A stretch of 31,052 nucleotides of DNA from positions 1-31,052 of the forward strand of contig CAJNOQ010001486.1 in assembly GCA_905250885.1 (NCBI GenBank), written 5' to 3'. Numbering within the stretch: position 1 is the first letter of the stretch; each line of letters opens with the position of its first letter. The notes beneath the pieces were generated by a model that was not told the DNA's origin, made no database searches, and saw nothing but the letters and a program-made list of their open reading frames with translations. Source of the DNA: Didymodactylos carnosus (lineage: Eukaryota > Rotifera > Eurotatoria > Philodinida > Philodinidae). Shown here piece by piece: positions 22,346 to 30,399 of this stretch. Position numbers and translations under genes: made by a program.

Positions 22346-22456
22346 CACTTTTTAGTGAATCAGCATGCAATGTACCGACCGTCCCATATCAGGAAAACTA
22401 ACGGGAAAACAAGCGTAGGGCCTTCCGTACATTAAATGCTGATTCACTAAAAAGTG
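22346..22456. mobile_element. 111-bp hairpin MITE
   Basis: CACTTTTTAGTGAATCAGCAT (22346-22366) is perfectly complementary to 22436-22456. The pairing continues imperfectly inward (aatgtac near 22369 against gtacatt near 22428), giving arms of about 33 bp around a loop of about 45 nt. There is no coding capacity. The whole unit would fold into a stable hairpin as single-stranded DNA or RNA. Confidence 0.65.
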
Positions 22457-23692
22457 AAAAAAAGTGAAAAGGGAAATGCTCTCTTACTGTTCTGTTCTAC
22501 TCATGTGTACAGTATGTGTAATAGTTGATGTACTATTATATATTAAAACAAAAAACAAATAAAAAGACAAAGAATGATTAACAGCTGCCATAAGGAAAGT
22601 TGCACAATACACTGAAAGTTCTATGCTCTATTTAAGAGTTTGATTAAGAAGAAGGAACTCACTTTTGTGTAAATTATAGTGAGATACGTCTAAAACTATT
22701 ATGAGCCTTAGTGTAGAATAATAGACAGATCATGTTACAAATGTTATGCTTCTTCTTCTTCTAAGTTAAGTGGTACCGATATATTTCGCTCTATTAAACT
22801 TTCAACTTTGAGACAATACATGTAACAGGAAAACGTAATATTTAAGTTTTTTGTTTTTTCAACGGAGGCGTCTGAGAAATATGTGTATATGAGTGATTCT
22901 GATAAAAATAGTACCGTTCGAATGAAGTAAATGGTCCCAAGCGTTTCTTTTCTTATCCTTGATGAATCGCTTTCGGACTTCTCGTATATATTCAACAACG
23001 TTAGGCTTATAATCGCTGCAAGTACGACTTTTCTATGTTTAACCGTGAACGAATTATAAACAGAACATTCATATTTCACCGTTATTTTGATGTTGTCTTT
23101 CTGAAGGTTCAATGTGTTTGGTTTTGTAAATGTTATTTTCTGTGTTATTCTATGTGGAGCAATATATTTTTTTCTCTCTTTCTTATAGGATTTCCTTCGC
23201 TCTACTCAGTTACATTGTTACCGATTGTTCTGTTTCTTCACAAACTTGTTCAGAATTTGTGGTGCCGAAAAAATCTTTTTTTCTGTCCCGTAACCACATG
23301 GTCTTGGATAGCTCTAGTAAGTTATTCAGTTTGCATTCTTTACATGCCAAAAGTTGACCAAATATATAGAATAGACAACAGCGGAAACCCGATGTTTCTA
23401 TCACTTTTTACTACTAAGTAATTCCCACTTTACTGAAGTTATGTGAGATTTGACTGACAGTTTGTCCCGCAACCACCTACTATACCACGCCCCAACCGAA
23501 CTGGATAGAAAGTTTCTTTTTCTACCATAAGTGTTGTCTACTCACACGATGATCCTGTATAAATAGCAAAGACTAAGATTGCTTTATAAAGGACAAAACT
23601 AGAAAATACGAAGAAATGTCCCGTAACCGGTTTTTTTCTGTTTCTTTTGTAACTTTAACATAACACGCGCGAATAAAGCCAAATTTCTAGTG
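22457..23692. other. Unassigned region with overlapping hydrophobic open frames
   Basis: Two of the longer open frames of the window lie here: minus 22744-23112 (122 codons) and plus 23035-23421 (128 codons, with a run of hydrophobic residues around residues 40-75). They overlap each other head to head, lack splice sites or poly(A) context, and have T-rich composition, so I do not call them genes. Positions 22883-22918 recur in inverted orientation at 25576-25611, which suggests a dispersed repeat. The word TGTCCCG(T/C)AACC occurs three times (about 23286, 23463 and 23619). Confidence 0.35.
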
Positions 23693-24137
23693 TACACTGT
23701 AAGGTTGGAAATTATTTATGGAAAATGCTCGGCGAATTTCAAAGAGTACATATGGGAATTCCGTGGGGATTTTCCAGTTTATAGAAAATCGAATTTCCAA
23801 CAATCTAGAAAATCGCCGTTGAATTTCCATAAATAATTTTCAAGAATCTGGAAATTCCTCATTGAATTTCCAGTTTGTTAGAAAATCGCCCTTGAATTTC
23901 CAGATTCTTGGAAATTATTTATAGAAATTCGATTGATTTTCTGGAAAATCGCCGGGGATTTTCTAGTTTATAGAAAATCGAATTTATGGAAAATCAAGTC
24001 GATTTTCTATAAAGTAGAAAATCAACATTTCCCAGAAAGCTGGAAATTCGTCGAGGAATTTCTATAAACTAGAAAATCCCCGGCGATTTTTCGGTTGATT
24101 TTCTATAAACTAGAAATTAATTCAAGATTACAGTGTA
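23693..24137. mobile_element. 445-bp TACACTGTAA-ended element with palindromic internal array
   Basis: TACACTGTAA (23693-23702) and its complement TTACAGTGTA (24128-24137) form the ends, and similarity continues a few bases inward. The interior is an array of short blocks in both orientations built from GAAATTTCC, TAGAAAATCG and TTCCATAAATAATTTTC. Many blocks are mutually complementary (for example TTTATAGAAAATCGAATTTC against CGATTTTCTATAAA). It is non-coding and highly self-complementary. A TA duplication with CACTGTAA ends would be compatible with a Tc1/mariner-type MITE, but no transposase is present to prove it. Confidence 0.65.
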
Positions 24138-24865
24138 GAGGTTTCGAAACATGTTGAATTTAATGAAGCACATAAATAGCATTTAGACCGACCAAAAAAT
24201 GTTTTCCTAGAGAACGGAATTCTCTACATACCTGTTTCTTCCTTTTCACTGTTATCAAAAAAACCCAGTGCGGTCGATTATTTATTGAATAAGTCGAGAA
24301 CAAAAAGAGCTAGAGAGTTCAGGTCTTCACCATTGGAAAGAGAATATCTGAGTGCATCTTTTCTAAACAGAAAAAGTTCAAAAATCTTTTTCGAAACTAG
24401 GCTCTTTAAGAGATCTTTGAAAAGTTAGATCATAGCGCAAGAACTTCAAATACTACTACCCATTTCAAAATATAGTGTGGGGATTGCGCCATGAATAACT
24501 CGAGAACGGAATGAGCTATCGAGATCGGAGTTTTGCCCTAGTGCATCCAAGGCCGGGACACGTAATGATGTGCAGAAATCAAATTTTTGCGTTGATCTCT
24601 GAGGGATTTCTAAGTGGATCCCTGAAAAACCAGTTTATAGCTTCAAAATTTTACACGGAAATCTATCAGTCTTTTTGCCACATCTAGATAGTCCAAAGTG
24701 TTTTCTACAAGATCAGATCCAAGCGACATATCGAAAATCCATGGTTTGGGCGCTACAGGCGTTTTCCTTGAAGCCTTAGGACTCCTCTGCCGTTAGGTTT
24801 GGGACTGTCAGAAATGAATCAAAACATAAGTTATCGACTATGCTGAATCTCGTGGCAACGTTTGT
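24138..24865. other. Intergenic, no gene seen
   Basis: About 730 bp somewhat less AT-rich than the CLASP introns. There is no long open frame, no splice-site pattern and no RNA gene that I can recognise. It may belong to a larger unrecognised repeat. Confidence 0.4.
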
Positions 24866-25298
24866 TTTTCAAAACAGTTCCAAAAACCTTGTGAAAGCGT
24901 ACATTAGGTGAAATGGCCCATTTTTGTCTATTTTTGAGTAAAAATCAAAAATTCATAACTCAGTCAAGATCAATCCAAGTTATGTCAGAATATCAAGATG
25001 TACTCAATTTAGCTGTTCCAAATGACGTTTTACTTGAGAATGGTAAAAAACATTCTTGTACTTCGGAAGGTTTCTAGAAAACCCTTTCAAAAACCAGAGT
25101 ATTTTCTGTCGACTTCTAAAGCTTCTGTTAAACTGCATAGTATTGAGCAGGTGAAAGAGAATACATCTTCATATTCTGACATAACTTAGATTGATCTTGA
25201 CTGAGTTATGAATTTTTGATTTTTACTCAAAAATAGGCAAAAATGAGCTATTTCACCTAATGTACGCTTTCACTAGGTTTTTGAAGCTGTTCTGAAAA
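24866..25298. mobile_element. 433-bp foldback with 140-bp arms
   Basis: The left arm 24866-25005 and right arm 25159-25298 are reverse complements over 140 bp with no gap and roughly ten mismatches. They include a central perfect stretch around ATCTTGACTGAGTTATGAAT / TTTTTGATTTTTACTCAAAA. The 153-bp spacer has no open frame. It is a non-coding, non-autonomous inverted-repeat element of unknown family. Confidence 0.75.
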
Positions 25299-25706
25299 CA
25301 ATTTAGGTTATGGAAACATGCCTTCAAGTCTCCTCTGTTGAATGGCGAAAATCGGAGCTCTCTAACCTTTTCTGTCAAAAGGTATTCAAAAAGCAACCAA
25401 GTGCACGGTGTTTTGCCGCCGATAAGAGGAAAATGTTTTCCACTTCTGGAAAAAAACGTAGTGGTAGTTTGCTAACCCGTGTTTTGTGATACATACTCCT
25501 AGGTACACACTATCGACATATGATAAGAAAAAACGTAGGTGTTTACCTTTTCTTTGGGTCAAATTTTTTCACAAAAACGGTACTGTTTTTATCAGAATCA
25601 CTCATATATATAGGTGTTGAAAATTTCCAGAACAACACTGTTCCCGTTCTAAGAATTATGGAACGGTTACATCTCTGACTTTTTTTTTTTTAAATGAAAG
25701 TGCAGA
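25299..25706. other. Spacer between two foldback elements
   Basis: No gene. Positions 25576-25611 are a near-exact inverted match to 22883-22918. The word GAAAGTGCAGAG occurs at about 25697, just outside the next hairpin, and again at about 25719 inside its left arm, a short direct repeat with a 22-bp period. Confidence 0.45.
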
Positions 25707-25957
25707 GTTTTTGTTATTGAAAGTGCAGAGGATGAAATTGTATTCAGCAAAGTGATCGTGAACTGCAACAGAAAGTACTGTCAGACTTGGAGAAAAGAAT
25801 AAACTACAAATTCAAATTAGAAAGCGATACTTTAATAATAAGGAGAAAACAGATTTTGAGTTTATTCTTTTCTCCAAGTCTGACAGTACTTTCTATTGCA
25901 GTTCATGATCACTTTGCTTAATACAATTTCATCCTCTGCACTTTCAATAACAAAAAC
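25707..25957. mobile_element. Near-perfect 98-bp-arm hairpin element
   Basis: The left arm 25707-25804 and right arm 25860-25957 are reverse complements over 98 bp with only about three mismatches (97 percent), separated by a 55-bp loop. The high arm identity implies either a recent origin or ongoing gene conversion between arms. No coding frame is present. A transcript across it would make a long double-stranded RNA stem. Confidence 0.8.
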
Positions 25958-26826
25958 GCTTCGATCACTGTCGGATGCCACTGCTTCATCAGAGATGGGC
26001 AAGTCACAACTTTTGCAGTGACCAAACTATCGGCCACGATCTGTCACAGCCAAACAAATTTCAAAAGCTCTTTTAGTGGAAATTAAACTATGATTAGTGA
26101 GAGTGTGGACACTATGTGGTGAGATGAACGTGTTCAAAGAAAATTTCGTTCGAATTTGGATTAGGAATGAAGAAAATAGTTTGAAAAACCCCAGAACGGT
26201 TTTTTACCACGATAAATCAATATCTGACAACTTTTTTCAAATTTTGGGTTTTCCAAACAAACTAAATACTTTCTAGACGTTAGCACATCAAATCTACGGG
26301 GTGAAATGAGCGAAGCGCAGATGGAAAATATAGCCTTGTTTGCTTTGCTCGAGTAGTGAAAAATGTTTTTCGTCCTCCCCGGACGCTGACATACTCCTCT
26401 GGTATCTGTGTAGATATATCTGGATATCAGTAGTAGAGAAACAAAGAAGAGAGAAGTAATCTCATCTTCTTCTATCATTCTCTCTGCTTTTCTATTGTGT
26501 TTCTCTCTCACTCGCCTTTTGAAAAAAAATCGATCATGGAGCCGAAAATCATCAGTCTTAGTCGGGTCTTAGTCTTGGTCATGACTGAAATTTGCGCATC
26601 TCTGGCTTCAACGTCTCAAATTACGAAAATAATTTGCTTTAATAAAAAAGTAGTTGAACGCGCTTAGAAAATAGGCATTATAACTGCAAAAAAAATTCCG
26701 TAATACTTCATGTACCATATGTAATAAACTCTTTATTATAATTAAAAAAGCAAAGATAATGATGGGAAGGCAAGAAATGTAAACAGAATTCTACCGATTT
26801 TGATAACCGTAATTGTATTACACGGA
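25958..26826. other. Intergenic DNA and 3' flank of the minus-strand gene
   Basis: No confident gene. A 116-codon minus frame (26161-26511) is present but unlike any family. The complement of AATAAA (TTTATT, 26732-26737) lies about 90 bp beyond the stop of the minus-strand gene at 26827 and probably is its poly(A) signal. Confidence 0.4.
26732..26737 (-). terminator. Poly(A) signal of the minus-strand small gene
   Basis: AATAAA on the minus strand, about 90 nt downstream of the TAG at 26829-26827. Position and strand fit the open frame above it. The hexamer is common by chance in AT-rich DNA. Confidence 0.4.
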
Positions 26827-27408
26827 CTAAACTGTTGTTGTACCAAATATACTCATCACACGTTTCATATACTTCTTCTGCATACTAATAAATTTATTAT
26901 ATGATTTAGGTTGTTTAGCTAAACCACTGAGAGCTTTATAGCGACATTTTGAACTTTTTTGTTTCGTTTTATTTGCTGTTATTCTATTAACATATTCATT
27001 ACATTCCTCGTTTATTATTTCATCTGTTGTACAATATCGTTTGACAATATGATTTGACGGATTTGTAAAACTTTGCATTATCTCTTCCGGTGTTTGAGAT
27101 TTATTTATTGACCTCGACAATCCCAAATTATCTTCTTGATCAAATAAATTAAGCAATTTTTCACCTGACGTACAGTTAAGTAATGTTTGTTCTTGTACGA
27201 AACATAATTGGACAAATTGAAACAGATTGTCAATCATTAAATGACGCTTGTTGTGGCAACATTCATCAGCCACTTTTCATACGAGCGCTGATACTTGAAG
27301 CATCTGTGGTGACTGCGCAGCTATGAAACGATCGAGTTGACGCTGTAGATCATCATAGTCACGATTAACTTGTGCCTGAGTTCCCTTGTGTTTGCTTTTG
27401 TTGCCCAT
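26827..27408 (-). pseudogene. Unrecognised small single-exon gene with an in-frame TGA
   Basis: From ATG at 27408-27406 the frame reads MGNKSKHKGTQAQVNRDYDD, then LQRQLDRFIAAQ, to codon 43. Then comes TGA (27279-27277), after which the same frame is open for 149 more sense codons to TAG at 26829-26827. The total is 193 positions including the TGA. Both halves look protein-like: charged helix-forming N-terminus, then VADECCHNKRHLMIDNLFQF with a Cys/His cluster, then a basic C-terminus (MQKKYMKRVMSIFGTTTV). I recognise no family. The bases at the break (GTATGA) could be a splice donor, but the only frame-keeping acceptor nearby gives a 36-nt intron, shorter than any other here. Hence either a nonsense-mutated pseudogene, a sequence error or readthrough. 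A truncated LINE sits immediately upstream. Confidence 0.45.
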
Positions 27409-27444
27409 TAACGATGAGCACCAATACATGAACAAGTAAGGAGC

Positions 27445-28632
27445 AGAAGAAGACATTTATCGACATCGAGACAAGATTCGTCATTGTATCGAGATTTACT
27501 CTGGAAAATCTGTAGACATTATGGTCTGACAGAGAAAATCGTAAATCTCCTCAAACTAATGCACAAAGACAGTAAAGCGAAAGTAAGAATCAACGGAGAA
27601 CTTTTCGGACAGTTTCGACATAGAAACTGGTATGATGCAAAGTGGAATACCGTCACCACTTCTTTTCAACATCTTCTTTGATTTCATCATTCGAAAAGTT
27701 TTGGAAGAAGCAGGCGTAGAAGGGATTAAACTGGCCTAAGAAGTTCTGACTTTTACTATGGAAAAAGGGAAAGGTACGAAGTATTTGGCATTCTGTCACT
27801 GATGTATGCTGATGACCTGGTGGCACTTTGCAACTCTCTGGAAGATTTGGAAAAATTTGTTCTGGCCTTTGAGAAAATCACACAAAAATATGGACTTACA
27901 ATGAGTGTGAAAAAGACTCTCATCATGTCCCTCGACAAATTTGAAGTCGATTCAGATGGCAAAATAAACAAGCAGAAGGAAATTCACCACTTCGGCGCAA
28001 GGGAAACGTATCGACACTTTTTACATGAAATGTCTATGGACTTTAGTGAGACTGAACTTAGGCAACGGGGTACCAAATCAAACGATCTTACATCTTACAG
28101 GACAGCCAGCCATCGAAGAGATTATGAGACGAAACCGCCTCAGATGGTTTGAACATGTAAATAGAATGGCAAACGATCTAGGCGAAGCAGCTTTAGTGAA
28201 GAAAGTTATGTTTTCGTATTTTCCTAACGGGAAAGACCCGGCAATGTTGGTGCTAGGAAATGCTGGGACGACAAAGTCACCGACGATCTGGCGAAATGCA
28301 ATGTGAGAAACTGGAAAAGAGAAGTGAAAGACAGAGATCGTTGGAGGGAGACAATTAACACCAAAGTGAAAATCACCACGGCCAACACAAACATTGAGCA
28401 AATAATGCGAGAGTATAAAGGGAGAGCTGACCAGAGACGGCTTGTGGAGAAGAAAATTGACCAAGGAAAAGCGCCACGAAAAGTTGTTGAGGTCTTAGTA
28501 AAGGATGACAACAATTGTTACGCTTGTCCAAACTGTATGAACAAATTTAAACCACAAGGAATAACAGGACATGTGAGATCTTGTGCTCGAGATTGGTGCA
28601 AGAAAAATAATATCGAAATGGGAAATAAGTAA
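27445..28632 (+). mobile_element. 5'-truncated, frameshifted non-LTR (LINE) retrotransposon
   Basis: Reverse-transcriptase remnants appear in order on the + strand. Motif A is traceable as FIDIE (about 27457-27471). LYRDLLWKICRHYGL follows (from about 27485), then motif B as TGMMQSGIPSPLLFNIFFDF (from 27626, one frame off) and motif C as MYADDLVALCNSLEDLEKF (27802 on). Next come the post-RT region with VPNQTILHLTGQP and RNRLRWFEHVNRM (28025-28306) and a C-terminal stretch (28303-28629) with a Cys/His cluster CPNCMNKFKPQGITGHVRSC. At least three frame changes, a deletion in the thumb region and the absent endonuclease make it dead. The clade (RTE, jockey or CR1-like) is undetermined. 5' truncation with an intact 3' part is the expected product of target-primed reverse transcription. 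Confidence 0.88.
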
Positions 28633-28837
28633 TGAAAACACATCCCTTGGCATGCTAGATGGAAATCAATGATGTGGTTAACTTAAACCAGTTACTGGAG
28701 GGTTAGACACTGACAAATTCAAGTGGCATAGCAAAGATGGATCGAACAAACTATCTACCGAAGAAGACACTTTTTCTATTTTATTTTGTGTTTGTACACT
28801 CTTTGTTTCACCCTACACCTTTTGGTATTTTGGGTAA

Positions 28838-28894
<57 letters not shown>
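28838..28894 (+). repeat. (TAC)19 microsatellite
   Basis: Nineteen perfect uninterrupted TAC trinucleotides. They lie about 200 bp after the LINE coding remnant, possibly within or just beyond its 3' tail. Many LINE families end in short tandem repeats, so it may mark the element's 3' end. The Leu-rich frame through it is an artefact of the repeat. Confidence 0.95.
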
Positions 28895-28897
<3 letters not shown>

Positions 28898-30327
28898 GTC
28901 ATTGTAAAATGAGACGAGAAACAATACGTTTAGTTGCGTTTAATGAATATCAGCTATTTTCTGTTATAACTTTGTAGATATTAAATACATCGTAAATATT
29001 TCTTTTTCTTCTTACTACTTTTATACGGGATGATTGATATTTTTCAACACTCCCGTATAAAATAGAATTAATTACAGAATAGATAGCAGAAAATAGAAAT
29101 ATTGTCTTTCGAATGTAGTTTAGACACAAAATGTTGTCGAGACCATCGTTCCTTTAAAACACCAAATACTATTGAAATTATGACTTTTAAAATCAGTCCA
29201 TGGTTTCTTTTTGACCATGCCAATAGTTTTATGTGCATTGAATAATAGGAACATGGGAACAATTTAAAAACTACAACAACCTTGACAACTTTTCAATATT
29301 TAATTCTAATCAAAGTTAGTTGTGTTTCTAATGTACGCTAGCAGCTTTCTGTCTTAGCAAGCGTCATTTGACTAAATCTCTTTTATTTTCCCTAATTCAT
29401 TTGTTAAATTGAAATCCTTATCTCCAACAGCTAGATTATTGTGTCTTCTAGAGGGTGAAGAATCCATAAGTTACAGAAGATGACTAGCATATGTCTTTTC
29501 CAAAAGACTAAGTCTGGATGATCTCCTTCTTTTTCACGTCAGTTGGATAACGTTATTCCTAACAGAGAGTGAAAACACACTTTTTCTGAAGTTTTTTCAG
29601 ATATCTTACCGCATTTTGTTTCGTTTTGGTCTTTCTACGAAATGCGACATATTCAAACTGTTTTAGTGCGGAGGTTGGAGTTCTACCTGCCTCGATTGTT
29701 TTGAAGAAGACAGCCTTGGTAACTTCTGAGATTCGAGGACGAATCTCGCTTGGAAACGACGGTAATTGTAACGACCGCTTGCCTGTTATCTTTTATTTCT
29801 TCTAATCCAGAAGATTCTGAGGTTCCGTTTTTCGTTCTCAAGTTCGAACCATTTTCAAAATTCTTAGTTGTTTCTCAGGAATACGAAAAATGAAGACACA
29901 TTCTCTTCGTGTCGAGATGTCATGTTCAAATCAGTTTTTTCTCTTATTCTTCTGGAGGAAACTCAAAATTTTTGTCTTCTTCTTCTCGCACATTTGGAGA
30001 AGGAGAAGAAGACAGGAGCTCAACTCTGATATATTTCATTTCAAATTAAAATATTTCAACATTGAAATATAATTTCGTATTTCCTTTAATTACAATACAT
30101 TTTCGCTTTCGCTCTCTGTTCTTCTTCTTCTCGTTCACTTCACCAACCGTACATTACAATTCACTGGTATCGCTATCGTTAAATACATTATTACATTGGA
30201 AGGAGAAAAAGAAGCGAATTATTTAAACGTCATACATTTGTCACTGTTCGTTATTAAGTGAAGAACGTATTTTACTACTGATTTAAAATTAGCTTTGTTT
30301 ACAATTGTGGTTAATAAAACAGTAGCT
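28895..30327. other. Intergenic region without recognised gene
   Basis: AT-rich for 1.4 kb. A stop-free stretch 29590-29814 (+) has no ATG. Its middle part, after a tttag acceptor-like site at 29662-29666, reads AEVGVLPASIVLKKTALVTS and is more protein-like than background, so it could be an exon remnant. Short hairpins lie at 29019-29062 and about 29973-30014 (GTCTTCTTCT / AGAAGAAGAC). Nothing else is supported. Confidence 0.4.
29019..29062. repeat. Short perfect inverted repeat
   Basis: TTTTATACGGGA (29019-29030) and TCCCGTATAAAA (29051-29062) form a perfect 12-bp stem around a 20-nt loop. It could be a tiny MITE relic. There is no context to suggest a transcriptional role. Confidence 0.4.
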
Positions 30328-30399
30328 GGCGCAGGGATTTTGAACTGGGATTGTTTTGTGAGTTGTTAACTTGGGCTTCTGACGCTTATACCCCTCGCC
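30328..30399 (-). repeat. Degenerate tRNA-like / SINE-like segment
   Basis: On the minus strand a 72-nt segment begins GGCGAGGGG and ends CCCTGCGCC, so that six of seven acceptor-stem positions can pair. It contains a B-box-like GTTCAAAATCC (consensus GGTTCGANTCC with one extra A). The length equals that of a tRNA. The T-stem does not pair and there is no clean A-box or anticodon stem, so it is not a functional tRNA gene. It is better explained as a tRNA pseudogene or the head of a SINE. Confidence 0.3.

Noticed and set aside
22744-23112. 122-codon minus-strand frame
   Set aside because: It overlaps the + frame at 23035 and part of it (22883-22918) belongs to a dispersed repeat; there is no recognisable domain.
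23035-23421. 128-codon + strand frame with hydrophobic stretches, a possible membrane protein
   Set aside because: T-rich composition, overlap with open frames in two other frames, no splice or poly(A) context and no family resemblance.
23693-24137. CRISPR-like array
   Set aside because: The repeats are variable, occur in both orientations without unique spacers, and sit between transposon-type inverted ends in a eukaryotic genome.
26161-26511. 116-codon minus-strand frame
   Set aside because: No family match, and composition typical of chance frames; lies in intergenic DNA.
27246-27281. 36-nt intron (GTATGA...CAACAAG) removing the in-frame TGA of the minus-strand gene
   Set aside because: Frame-preserving, but shorter than the smallest intron seen here (52 nt) and without a pyrimidine tract; kept only as a remote option.
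28078-28514. Two long minus-strand frames (128 and 96 codons)
   Set aside because: They are antisense to the C-terminal part of the LINE, whose + strand shows the family motifs.
28786-28977. Leu-rich 63-codon frame
   Set aside because: Created by reading through the (TAC)19 microsatellite.
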